A stretch of DNA of 64,000 bases from Papaver somniferum. Its lineage: Eukaryota > Streptophyta > Magnoliopsida > Ranunculales > Papaveraceae. A model generated the notes under the pieces. The model had not been told where the DNA came from. It saw nothing but the letters and a program-made list of their open reading frames with translations, and searched no databases. The DNA is taken from the NCBI RefSeq assembly GCF_003573695.1, contig NC_039362.1:3694929-3758928 (forward strand). Reading direction: 5' to 3'. Numbering within the stretch: the stretch's first letter is position 1; every line of letters begins with the position of its first letter. A program made the position numbers and the translations under genes. This document shows positions 23,874-34,833 of the stretch, piece by piece.

Positions 23874-24966
23874 TTTTGGTATGCATATAGACTCTCAATC
23901 CATGTCCACGTCTTAAGAGCCACTAGAAATTTAGGTAATTTTACATTTTCATACTGTGAATTCTAAGAAAGTTTGCCATATTTTATTTGACCCAGTAAAG
24001 ATTGGTAGTCATGGTCTTCTATCACTGTTCACTTTGATGTACAAATTTCTTTTGGAATTGGATAAACCTGGAGATTTTATGTGATGTTCAAGTTCTCCCA
24101 AATCATTGGACGAACCAATGGACTTTTGTGCTTGCTGCTGCTGCTAATGACATCAAATGGATTGCGCTTAAGTTAGGAAATGTCTTATCTTCTCCAATTG
24201 TCAGTTGACTCTCCTTTTTTTCATTTTTGAAATAAAATAGCAGCATATTGTGTTTTCTTATTTATGCAGAAAATGGGGTGCTTTGGTATCAGTAGTATTG
24301 CCCATTTTTAACTTATAAGGCCAAACACAGGGACACTTAAAAAGCTGTTATTACAATGGAAACAAAAGCTGAAGATGACACCATTCAGTCATTCTCCATG
24401 GTTCCCTGACTGTCTAATTGCAGAGGCTACTAATTTTTCCACCTAATACTGATGACACTACCCACCATAGATTCATAGGGAGCTGGCATTTTGGATTAAA
24501 GAATTATTCAACCCATGACAATCATTCTTGAAAGATGTCCAAAAATCTTGAAATGAAGTTTTGGGGACTATGGCCATTTAAGTATTTTAACTGAAACTCC
24601 GATGGAAATAAATTCCTCTAGGTGATGAGATTCATATGTTCAAGTGAATACCAGCTTCAAGTGTACCAAAAACAAATTAATGTTGCATTTCGGTCTTACC
24701 TACGATAAAAGTGTCTAAAATGAGTTTTTCTTTAGGTATTGGGTTCCTTTGAAGGACATTACAAGATCGTCATTTACTATAGTCGATTGAAGTTGATTAT
24801 TTTTTATTTTGGGAATTTTGTTTCACAAGCATGGTTCTTGCAGGTTGGCTTTTTATTTACTTTCGTCGTGTGTGTACATATACTTTGTTTGCCCATGTAC
24901 ACTGACCAGTACCAATGTTAAAAAAAATGATGGAAAGAGGAGTTTTGGAAAACCCCTAGAAATAAT
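23874..24966. other. Non-coding, probably body of the old Helitron
   Basis: No coding potential beyond ORFs of 60-66 codons. Position after the helicase relic suggests Helitron 3' sequence, but I see no motif to prove it. Confidence 0.4.
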
Positions 24967-25038
24967 TACTCCTCCCGTCCCACTATTAAGTGACCTAGTG
25001 TATAACTAAATTTAGTTAATAGTGGGACGGAGGTAGTA
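24967..25038. mobile_element. Stowaway-like MITE, 72 bp
   Basis: Inverted repeats CTCCTCCCGTCCCACTATTAA and TTAATAGTGGGACGGAGGTAG are flanked by TA on both sides. The CTCC-TCCGTCCCA terminus and TA target duplication are typical of Stowaway (Tc1/mariner-type) MITEs. The two arms occupy most of its length. Confidence 0.85.
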
Positions 25039-25905
25039 TTAGATTACCTCATTTAAATTGAGGTTTGGATTGTTACATGACAGAAGTGGTAGATAAACAC
25101 ACCCTCATGTTTCATCATTGTACACTGATACAACCAATTTACAATGTAAATTTTTTGATCTACATGAAACCAAAAAAAATGGAAAAGACTAATCTGAGTA
25201 ATGGTATTTTGATTAATCTCTAACCATTTAGAGGCTTCTTCTTCGTTAAGATAAAATCCATTGTAGAAGTAGTTTCCGCTAATCATTGTAATCGCGATCC
25301 ATTCCAATAGTCATTGATCTTCTTTATATAAATCCTGATCATTATCACGACGGAGCTGATCGTCTTCAAAAATATGCTTGAATCCCTCTTTGGATTTCAA
25401 TATAAGAGCCCAGAGGCTATAATAAAACGATATAATGACGATTAGAATTGAAAGTATTACAAGGCATGAAATAGCGATTGTATACATAAGAACAAAAATA
25501 TGAAAGTAAATTCTAAAACCTAAACACTAAATCACAAAGTGATTTTTATTAAAAGAAGGAAAAGTTAATTATACAATTTCAAACCCAACCTTACTAGGAA
25601 AATCTGATATATGAGATTCAATCTAAGTAAATCTAGGTTTTAAGAAGAATATTGAAACAAAAAAACTTAAGTTTAGATAGTTTTGTTTTTGAAAAAAACA
25701 GCTACAGAGAGAATTTAAGAGAGAGAAGCTGGAAAAAAGTAAATAAATAAATTGGTTTTTCCGTTTACTCAAACAACTAGTTTCCATATTGGGTAAGTAT
25801 TTTTCCGCTATAAAGTATTTGACTCCATAGTCGCATATTGCCAATTTTAATGATTCTAGCTTGCATCTAAAAATTCATTTTTTTTCTTTCAGCAAAGTAG
25901 GAAGT
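25039..25905. other. Non-coding AT-rich DNA left of the TIR element
   Basis: Small minus-strand ORFs (25053-25307, 25623-25844) have no recognisable features. The stretch ends at the target duplication of the TIR element. Confidence 0.5.
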
Positions 25906-25915
25906 ATTAAATTCA
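25906..25915. repeat. Target-site duplication, left copy
   Basis: ATTAAATTCA is repeated exactly at 32408-32417. The 10-base length is in the 9-11 range typical of Mutator-like elements. Confidence 0.85.
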
Positions 25916-25953
25916 AAGCGTTTTTAGGGGTCACCCGAAAGGATTTAGGGGCC
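25916..25953 (+). repeat. Left terminal inverted repeat
   Basis: AAGCGTTTTTAGGGGTCACC leads into AAAGGATTTAGGGGCC. The core words TTTTTAGGGG and GGATTTAGGGGCC recur at the right end in inverse orientation. Confidence 0.8.
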
Positions 25954-26204
25954 ATCAATTTATACCCAGCCAAAGACTCTAGTTAAGGGGTATCCTATAT
26001 GATATTGAAGTTACATAAATGCCCTTCTGGTAAAACTGTATAAAAACCAAATCAAAAAAAATTCTACTCATTTCAACTCTTCTTCTTCCAGTTTCATATT
26101 ATCTTCCGATTGTGGAAGAAAAAAAACTTTTCGTCGTTCTTGTGTTCAACCGAAACATCACCGCGAATCGTAAAATCAAAACATCGTCGATTCGTTTATA
26201 AAAC

Positions 26205-27560
26205 AATGAATAAGGGAAATGAAACCCACAGACCTAGAACCAAAAACGTTGCTCGGGATATCGATCCAAAGATTGAGATTTTAGCAAGAAATAAATAAAT
26301 TGTTGCTGCAAATGGAGAAGAACGCGAAGAACGCGAAGAAGAAGTACTCGTCGATGTAGTCGGTGGTGGCGATTCCGATAGTCAAACACTTCGTCAACTT
26401 CAAATGGCCCCAATTAGGTAAGAATCTATCATTTTTGGGGTTTATTTCGCTTTAATTCGACGAATCGAGAAAATTTTTTTCTAGGGTTTTCGGTTATTTG
26501 TCCAGATTCGGGCGATATTCATGCTTATTTACTTCCGAATGTAGTCGTGTTCTTCATTTCTCAAGAACATCGACAATATTCAGAAGAAATATTTTATGGT
26601 TATCGGCCGAATATTGTTGGCCATATCTTCCTGGATACAAACTGGTAATAATCGGTAGTTTAATGAATTTTTTGGCTCCCGAATATATTTAAGTAGACAC
26701 ACAGTATTCGGAAGTACACTCACTACCGAATATATATATATATATATACATATTGAAAAAATCTCAAAATTTCAGATATAGGAAAAATCCCATTTTGGGG
26801 CCAGTATTTATTCGGAAGACAATATAATGTTTTATACCTCCGATTGTGTAGGATAAAATTTTAGAGTTTCTGAACTCCAGTTGATGAATATTCGGTTGTA
26901 AACATGTTTAAATATATTCCGATTGCTTTTCATTCGGGAAAAATATGTGTCTTCTTACTTCCGAATTTGTTCACTCGGGTTATAGTTGTGTACTTTGTCT
27001 TCCGAATGTGTAGGATGAAAAATTTAGAGCTTCTGAACTCCAATTGATGCATATTCGGTTGTAAATATTTTTAGTTAGCTTTCGATTGTTTTGTATTCGG
27101 GAACAATATGTGTCTTCTTACGTCCGAATGTGTACATTCGGGTTATATTTCCATACTTTGTCTTCCTATTGTATAGTTTGTAAACATTGTTCCTTTCTTT
27201 GTTGTTTAGACAAAGTCGAGAAAGGAGGAAGAAAGTGACAGCTAGTGCTAGGAGGGAAAGGAGTGCCAAAGATAATTCAAGTGCTCAAAAAAGCTTACAA
27301 GAACAAAGCAGTCAACAAGGAGTGCAACCAAGTGCTGAAAAAAGTGTAGAACAACAAGGCAGTGAACAAGGGGTGCAACCAAGTGTTGAACAAGCCGCTC
27401 AATAAAGTGCAGAACCAACTGCTCCACATGTTACACCCCACCATGAAATTGAACCAGTTGATCCAGTGCCAAGAGTAGAAGAAGAAGGACAACCAAGTGG
27501 TACCCAAAAATCCAAAAAAGGAAAAGATGGTGTAAAGAAGGATATTGCTAAGAAAGCATC
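26205..27560 (+). pseudogene. 5' exons of the TIR-element gene
   Basis: A first exon (ATG at 26205) encodes MNKGNETHRPRTKN..., meets an in-frame TAA at 26296-26298, and continues as an acidic EEREEREEEVLVD block to a GTAAG donor at about 26420. The intron acceptor TTGTTTAG precedes 27213. The second exon encodes a basic start (QSRERRKK) and glutamine/serine-rich imperfect repeats (GVQPSAEKSVEQQGSEQ), with another in-frame TAA at 27403-27405 before a lysine-rich end. This would be the disordered N-terminus before the PMD, now interrupted by stops. Confidence 0.5.
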
Positions 27561-27689
27561 ACATCTTGGGTTAATTGTCTATGTGTTATATCGTAACCGA
27601 GGTAATAAAATTACTATTTTTTATTAATGTATTTTCTATGTGTTATATCGTAATATTTGTATTAAGGATTTTTTTATGTACTTTAATAG

Positions 27690-29931
27690 GATCATCAAGA
27701 TGCGGTCCGTCTACTCAAACCTACCGTCGCACCAACAAAAATGCTTGCGTGGCCTTTATCCGGTGAATGTGAAAGGTTCAAGTCAATTGTTGCCAACTCG
27801 GGGTTAGCTAATGCCGCCGAGAATTCATTGTTGGAACATGATCGTGTGTCCATATCGGCGTTCGTGGACAGAATGTATCCTGAGACCGATACTTTCCATA
27901 TGCCGTTTGGGGAGATGACGATTACCCCGGATGATGTTGTGCAGATTCTTAACCTTCCCGATCAAGGCACAACTGTGAAGTTTAACTACACAAAGCAGTT
28001 AAGTTGGGCACAACTTTATGCTCTCACTAAAAAGTGCTTAGGTTGGGATGAAGAGACAACAACAACAGAGTTTAGGAGGCATGCAAGTTACAGAACAAGA
28101 AAGATCAACATTATAGCTTTGATGAATATGTTCCGAGGCACCTTGGAGAAGGAAAAGAATGGAACGTTAACTGATGAGCAAGTGAACCGCGCTGCCACCG
28201 CATATCTCCTTTGTGTATTGGGATGTGTCATATTCCCCAATACTTCTAGCAACCAGATCGACGCCAACCTTATACAAATTTTGGATCCTCTCCATGAAGT
28301 CGGTGACTATTCTTGGGGCACGACATGCCTAGCATTCTTGATGGAAGAGTTGAGAAAGGCTTCGAGGCTAGGAACCTGCCAAGTTGCCGGGAACGTGGCT
28401 CTGTTGCAGGTTTTTTATTTAACTCTATAACTCACTCTATAGTTATTTGGTGTACAATACATATTATGCATATTCATAACTCCAAACTATGCATATTCGG
28501 TAGGATATCTACATTGTTAACTTCCGAATGTAGGTTATTCAGGAACATGTTACTTAGTTTTACTTCCGATTGTTTAGAATCGAAGTTTAGTCTTGGGGAG
28601 TTACTGCCGAATATATAGGCCAAAGTATTATAGGTTACTGAACTCTAAATGACGCATATTCGGTAGGAAATGATCCATCTCTTTTTCCTAATGTTGGATA
28701 TTCGGTGGCTAGGTACTTATTTTTTTTCTGATTATATATAATCGGAAATATTCTTTTGATATTAGAACCGAATATACAGGCCAGAAAAAATATAGGTTAC
28801 TGAACTCCAAATGACGCATATTCGTTAGGAAATGATCCATATCTATTTCTGAATGTTGGTTATTCGGTGGATATGTACTTAGTTTTATTTCCGATTATAT
28901 ATAATCGGAAATAATGTTTGGAAATTACTACCGAATATCCACAATATATTTACTAAAACTTGGTTTCTTATGTATATAGGCATGGATCTATGACCACTTC
29001 CCTATCCTGAAGTTGGCCGGAGAGAACCCGGGGTGGTGCAAAGGTACTCCTAGAGGAACAAAGTATATATTTGAAGACAACCGTTCTAGGACAAAAGAGC
29101 AGCAGTTGATTCACATGAGGGAGATTTTGGACCAATTGAAGGCCTCGGACGTATGCTTTGATCCATACAAGGAAGATCGAGCCAGTGGGCATATAAATGT
29201 TCAGTCGGACTTGTCCCTTTATTTTGGACCATTGTGGCACCCCACAGGATATGCGACGTATAACCCCTCTAGGGTGATGCGACAACACGGGTATATACAA
29301 CATCAACCTGTGGAGGAAATGGAGGATTACTACAAATTGGAGTTGGATCTGTGCTCTTCTAGTGGTGACAATCTCACGATTGTTCACACAGGCCCACCTA
29401 CTGTTCTTGATAACTGGGATAAGAGGAATGACTTCATTATCAACACAGGTAGACGAACCACCCGAGGTGATGAAAATTCTCCAGGCTATATGAGTTGGGT
29501 ATAACAACGTATCACATCCTTTGGTTATCCGTGAAATCAAATCCAACACTACTGCGGCGGGTTCAAGTTATAATTGTATCATCAAAGACAAACCAGCTGG
29601 TTATGATAGACTGGTGCATGGTCTTATATTTTTGTTCATTTTATATTGTTCCTATAAATCTTAGGTAATTACCGTTTGATGTTATATCATTACGTATAAA
29701 AAACAGGTGAACAGGTTCAAGCGTGTTTCCAAAATGTTAACTGCATGCCTGAAGAGCGGAGATCCCATGCCAGCTGAGAAGATCAAAGAGGCTAGATACC
29801 TAGTTGATAATATGGATAACGAAGATTATGCTTCCCAGTTTGGGGAGAAAGTCACGAAGAGGCATCCGCCCAAGGTGGCAGTATCAAAGACGGGTAAAAG
29901 AACTCGAGCTTCATCGAGCTGCTCCAACTGA
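27690..29931 (+). pseudogene. Plant mobile domain (MAIN/MAIL-type, PF10536-like) gene, broken
   Basis: Exon 27690-28409 encodes the PMD core: FVDRMYPETDTFHMPFGEMT (family motif W/RPETHTFHLPxGExT), ITPDDVVQILNLP, and later YLLCVLGCVIFPN and GTTCLAFLMEELRKAS. Exon 28980-29613 continues in phase with AWIYDHFPIL, the LDQLKASDVCFDPY block and VMRQHGY. An exon at 29707-29931 gives a basic C-terminus. PMD proteins include MAIN and MAIL1 (genome stability, silencing) and the protein-phosphatase-7-long-form-like family, and they also travel in transposons. A single extra G in GGG at 29497-29499 shifts the frame before the conserved WYxxVSHP-like block, so the gene is probably inactive. Confidence 0.78.
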
Positions 29932-30000
29932 AGGTGCTCAAACCCGTGGTCGTGCAGGACTGGGAGGTAGTCACGGTCGTAAAGTAAAGAAGATCAGATA

Positions 30001-31050
30001 AATGACAATGATTTGTGTTGTACATTCGGGACTTTACAAGGGCCAATATAGAAGGCTAGACAACCCATATTCGGAAGTTTGGGTAACTGAGTTGACTTCC
30101 GATTATTGCAAGTTCAAAATTTGAAAAGTATCAGTTTTTCCCAAATTCTGATTTTTTGGCCATCGTACATTCGGGACTTTACAAAAAAAATTTATCCTCC
30201 GAATATTACAAGTTCAAAACAAAACATGCCATGGCTCTAGGTGGTTCCAAGGGCCAATATAGAAGGTTAGACAACCCATATTCGGAAGTTTGGGTAACTG
30301 AGTTGACTTCCGATTATTGCAAGTTCAAAATTTGAAAAGTATCAGTTTTTCCAAAATTCTGATTTTTGGGCCATCGTACATTCGGGACTTTACAAAAAAA
30401 AATTATCCTCCGAATGTTACAAGTTCAAAACAAACCATGCCATGGCTCTAGGTGGTTCCAAGGGCCAATATAGAAGGTTAGAGAACCCATATTCGGAAGT
30501 TTGGGTAACTGAGTTGACTTCCGATTATTGCAAGTTCAAAATTTGAAAAGTATCAGTTTTTCCCAAATTCTGATTTTTGGGCCATCGTACATTCGGTACT
30601 TTACAAAAAAAAAAATATCCTCCGAATATTACAAGTTCAAAACAAACCATGCCATGGCTCTAGGTGGTTCCAAGGGCCAATATAGAAGGTTAGACAACCC
30701 ATATTCGGAAGTTTGGGTAACTGAGTTGACTTCCGATTATTGCAAGTTCAAAATTTGAAAAGTATCAGTTTTTCCCAAATTCTGATTTTTGGGCCATCGT
30801 ACATTCGAGACTTTACAAAAAAAAATTATCCTCCGAATATTACAAGTTCAAAACAAACCATGCCATGGCTCTAGGTGGTTCCAAGGGCCAATATAGAAGG
30901 TTAGACAACCCATATTCGGAAGTTTGGGTAACTGAGTTGACTTCCGATTATTGCAAGTTCAAAATTTGAAAAGTATCAGTTTTTCCCAAATTCTGATTTT
31001 TGGGCCATCGTACATTCGGGACTTTACAAGAAAAAATATCCTCCGAATAA
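30001..31050 (+). repeat. Tandem array, ~211-bp unit, about five copies
   Basis: The landmark GGGCCAATATAGAAGG recurs at 30050, 30251, 30462, 30674 and 30885, a spacing of 201, 211, 212 and 211. Copies differ by few bases (for example GAGAACCC against GACAACCC). Each unit contains ATTCGGAAGT, TTCCGATTATT, ACATTCGGG and CTCCGAATATT, i.e. the element-wide ATTCGG motif. The array lies between the PMD gene and the right TIR. Confidence 0.92.
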
Positions 31051-32200
31051 TATAGTCGTGTTTAGAAATACCAACCTAATCGGTAGATAAAAATTTAAGT
31101 TCGCTACCGAATGTCCGTTTCGGAGGAAATACGTGTATCGTTAGCAACCGATTGTAGTGCATCATTGGTACTAAACCTCAACGTCCATATTTTCAGAAAC
31201 CTCAACGGCCATATTTTCAAAAATTAGAGCCGTTGGAACTCTAATCTATATAAGGAGGGTAACCCCTCTCAGTTATTATTGAGTAAAAAATCAGAATGAA
31301 AAACCTTTTCAATGGCAAATCCATCATCAATCGACAACATACTTCGAAGATGCAAGCGAACAACTACATCAATGGAAGCTAAAACACCCGATTTATGCAA
31401 ATGAATGTACATAGTTTACTGAGTGCACAAAATGATATAATCGGAAGCTAAAATATATAGTAAAACAGCAGAATATAAATAACCGGGAGATAACTTTAAT
31501 CGATAAACATCCGATTTTCAAGTTTTCGGAAATTTTATTTTGAGGCCACTGTTATATTCGGCAGTCAAATAATGTTAAACTATTACCGATTGTAAAGGAT
31601 AAGAATACTGAGTTTTGAAATTTTTTGAGGAATTCGTTTTTGGGGCCATTCGGAGGTAAATAACTCTACATAACTACCGAATGTAGATTTTTTTGGAAAA
31701 CCAGTTTGGGGTTTTTTCTCATATTCGGCAGTAAACTACTATCTTGGAACTACCGAATATACGTGGTACTCTGTGTGTTATATTCGTAAGTTTATTCGAG
31801 AAATTATCTACCGAATCTGGGTAGTTCATGGCATTCAATGCATGAAATAATCGGTTTTTCTTGTTTACAAAAGCACACAAACGCATGCAAATCGAGTATT
31901 TGAGTTTCTTAACACAATAACTGTGTTTTACATGCATCGTTAGCTTCAATATCAGGCGATTCTCCATTTTCTTCCATGAAATGGTCGTCTAGGTTTTCCT
32001 CTCCACAAAAGTTTGGATCATTCAACATATACCCCAAATCGTCTTCGCCATGATTCTCACCTTCTTCTTCATATCCATCCATTTTTGTAGTGATAAAATA
32101 GGTTTTCCCTTTTTTCCTTCACCTTCTTCTCTATAACTCTAACAACTCAAAAATGAAAAAGAAATGGAAAAAATGAAACAGAAATCATTCTAATACTGCA
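31051..32200. other. Non-coding right arm of the TIR element
   Basis: AT-rich with many ATTCGG/CCGAAT words. The minus ORF at 31719-31967 is interspersed with them and shows no family features. Nothing else is seen. Confidence 0.5.
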
Positions 32201-32339
32201 CCGACTACAATCAGAAGTCTGGGTAATATTTTGGCTTCCGATTGAAATCGGAGGATAAAAATGTTATCATATCCTCCGAATATATAAGGGTAATTTTTCC
32301 ATTACGAGTTACGCGAGATAAGAGCTGGCTACATTTTCC

Positions 32340-32407
32340 TTTTGGGTGACCTTTTTGTTTTATTGTTGGCCCCTAAATCCTTTTGAGTGGCCCCTAAAAA
32401 CGCGAGG
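32340..32407 (-). repeat. Right terminal inverted repeat
   Basis: The reverse complement begins CCTCGCGTTTTTAGGGGCC and continues AAAAGGATTTAGGGGCC, then after a gap AAAGGTCACCCAAAAGG. It mirrors the left end. Confidence 0.8.
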
Positions 32408-32417
32408 ATTAAATTCA
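32408..32417. repeat. Target-site duplication, right copy
   Basis: ATTAAATTCA, identical to 25906-25915. Confidence 0.85.
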
Positions 32418-32801
32418 CTCATTTCCAAATTATTCTTTAAGTAAAAAATTACGGTGTAAGGTAATCAATATGTCGAACATGATTAGATGCAATCCTATCA
32501 AATCGGCCCCTCAAAATATGAATGCTTCATTTTCAACTATGTTTGGATGCAATGAAGACAAGCCCATGGTTCTCCAGGCTGGAATCCAAAGCACATTGAT
32601 CTCCAAAGATGTGATGAAGTCCATCAGTATCTCGCAGCACGAAATGTTGGGCCACATGAAACAGCTTTGCGTTTATCACGACAACCATTTCACGGGGAGT
32701 GCACTTCAGTACAGCCCCTGACAGTTCACTTGCAAGATAACTCCATTATCGTGTACGAAGCGGGCTCTACAAGGTAAATCATATACGAAGAGGACAACCT
32801 G

Positions 32802-32842
<41 letters not shown>

Positions 32843-33082
32843 AGGGTAACCAGGAAACAACTTTGATGCGTGAAAAGATAACTATAGAGTTATCCAATAC
32901 ATTCTGAAGCCAAAATTGGGGTGAAATTACCGCCTTAAACAAACAAAATTTACATATTACTAACTCATTAGATATTGAGCTTAGAAATACCTCCGATATT
33001 TTTCACCTTGATCAAGATACGTAAGTCTTATCACAGTATGTTGTAATTAATAATATTATAACTAACATTATTTAGGCTTATT
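32418..33082. other. Helitron-proximal DNA with an unrecognised ORF
   Basis: The plus ORF 32470-32721 (83 codons) is fairly rich in M, S and Q and lacks known motifs. It could be a captured exon. A (TA)n run lies at 32812-32840. Confidence 0.3.
32812..32840. repeat. (TA)n microsatellite
   Basis: About 14 uninterrupted TA units. Confidence 0.95.
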
Positions 33083-33111
33083 CCGTGCGTTACGGCACGG
33101 GTTATTTCTAG
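33083..33111 (+). mobile_element. Helitron 3' terminus
   Basis: Hairpin CCGTGC-GTTACG-GCACGG (33083-33100), seven bases of spacer, then CTAG at 33108-33111 followed by T at 33112. This hairpin + ~7-12 bases + CTRR, T layout is the hallmark of Helitron 3' ends. To the right, element B2 sequence starts directly. The matching 5' TC end was not found. Confidence 0.7.
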
Positions 33112-33315
33112 TAAACATACATAGCAATAATATAAAGCATTCAAGCACATGCTATGTAATCGAAAAACTATCACAAAAAATAAATAAATAATTTTTTCAT
33201 TAAAATAAAAGATAGTTTTATTCAAAATAGACCTTATACAATTATTGAAAGAAATCAAAAACTGATGTCTATATTCCATTTTGAAACTCTAATTTTATCT
33301 TTTTAGAGTTTCCTT

Positions 33316-33657
33316 CTAAGTTGAAGCCGGATCAAAAGATTTCACAGGATTCCAATCATCTTCTATGATTACTAGTCTTGATTCAAGACTAATAACATTG
33401 TCGTTGACTTCCTTTATTTCCTTTCGCAAATGTTTTTCCATGTTCCTTACTTCACATAAGATTAGATATAATTTTAGTGAGAGATTCTTGAGAAGATTAT
33501 CATTGATAGAAGAGATTTCTTCATTAGGAACATCTTGATGAAGCTCTGGAGATGAATCTGAATCACCATCAGAAGATTCGAGACGAAGTTTCTTGTTAGG
33601 AAACAGTATGGTCCAGACTTTTTTGGTTTTGCGAGAGTTGCAGCTAGAGGTAGACAT
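33316..33657 (-). CDS. Small coiled-coil ORF of B2, MSTSS family
   Basis: 113 residues starting MSTSS, then a WTILFPNKK block (about residues 15-23), an acidic stretch and a predicted helix (KHLRKEIKEVNDNVISLESR). It shares start, W-T-x-L-F-P-x-K-K and helix layout with the ORF at 59015-59344 in element A, and sits at the same place (3' of gag). Function unknown; it may be an accessory protein of these gag-only copia elements. The frame is open, but expression is unproven. Confidence 0.5.
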   Translation of the reverse strand: MSTSSCNSRKTKKVWTILFPNKKLRLESSDGDSDSSPELHQDVPNEEISSINDNLLKNLSLKLYLILCEVRNMEKHLRKEIKEVNDNVISLESRLVIIEDDWNPVKSFDPAST

Positions 33658-33964
33658 TCTATCAAAGCTCTATAAAGTGAAGTAAGAAGTCTCTCTCTCC
33701 TCTTATAAGTTCAAGAACTTTCTCTCAAAATCTTTGAGAATATTATTTTAATTAAATCCTTAACCGAAAAATTATTTTTAGAAATATTTTTATCCAAATA
33801 TTTACATTCATATCCATACTGTATACTTTTTGAGGGTAGCAAGTAAGGATTCATGATAACCAATTTGGTTGTCATTTTTCGGTTGTTAAATTTTCTTCCT
33901 TTGAAGGTTTCAACATCCTTAAGGATTTGAGAAGCTGTTGTGTTTGAACTTTTAGGTTCAACCC

Positions 33965-34800
33965 TTAATCTTGATGTTCTAAAATCTTATTCTCCTTATT
34001 AGAAGTGATTTTTGATCTAGACTTAGATCCTGAATTTTTGGTTTTATAGAATCTCCCTCTCTGTTTAATATCCGTACATTGCCTTTGATAATGCCCTCTT
34101 TGTTTACATTGGAAACAAACACCATAAGTATTCCGGTTTCTGGAATTAGATTCCACAAATTTGTAACCTTGCCTTCTTGCCTTTTGATGCATTCATACCA
34201 GGTGATGGTTTTCCAAAGCAATTGAGTTTATCTCTCAGTTTCTTATTTTCTGCTTTTAACTTTCTTATCTCATCTTTAGAACATTTAATGTCGAGAATGA
34301 GTTTAGATACTTGTACCATTTCGGAACATTGAGAGACCTCGATTTTCTCAAGTCACTTGTTAAATTTTTCTATATCATTCAGAAAACTCCATTTGAGTTG
34401 ATCAAGCGATGATTTTATTCCAATGATGTCAGATTCAAGAAGCTGAGTTCTTTTATCTTTACATGGAAACGTTTCTTTGAAAATCATAGGGGTAAACTCT
34501 TCTTGAGTATCTAGACTTGAATGAATTTCAAAGTTAGAGACTTCTGCAATGGTTGCAATATTATCCACCATATAGTCTTAATCATCCTCGTTAGGGGAAT
34601 AGTCAAAGGTTGCAGTATATGCATTTATTTTCCATTGGTTATCCTTAGTTTGACAATCCGGAGAAATATGACCAAATCCTCTACATTTGTAGTATTGGGG
34701 AATATCATCATTATCATCCCAAGTGTCTTCACGCTAATATATAGAAATGTGATTTCTTTTTGACACAGGAGAATCTCTTTTTCGGTGTCTCAACAGTTTC
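33965..34800 (-). pseudogene. gag C-terminal part of B2 with two zinc knuckles
   Basis: About 34700-34640 reads YYKCRGFGHISPDC, a CCHC knuckle whose first Cys is Tyr. A coiled segment follows (34571-34353), and 34192-33965 contains an intact second knuckle CFQCKQRGHYQRQC with a basic tail. Stops between these parts show the reading frame is broken. Confidence 0.65.
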
Positions 34801-34833
34801 TTGAATCGTTAAATAATATGAGAAAATGATGAT

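Larger units (their letters stand above)
25916..32407 (+). mobile_element. Mutator-like TIR element carrying a plant mobile domain gene
   Basis: This 6,492-bp unit lies between identical 10-bp direct repeats. Its ends are inverted repeats: left GCGTTTTTAGGGGTCACCCG... GGATTTAGGGGCC, right (reverse complement) GCGTTTTTAGGGGCCACTCA... GGATTTAGGGGCC, about 36 bases with few mismatches. Inside are a multi-exon PMD gene (broken), five 211-bp tandem repeats and a very dense ATTCGG/CCGAAT motif. No mudrA-type transposase (MULE or DDE domain) is visible, so it is probably non-autonomous. Classification as Mutator-like rests on TSD length and long TIRs. Confidence 0.8.

Noticed and set aside
28968..29549. 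193-codon minus-strand ORF
   Set aside because: It is antisense to the PMD exon that is supported by conserved motifs and in-phase splice sites.
30050..31020. Possible CRISPR array
   Set aside because: The repeat unit is ~211 bp without unique spacers, and the context is plant transposon DNA.
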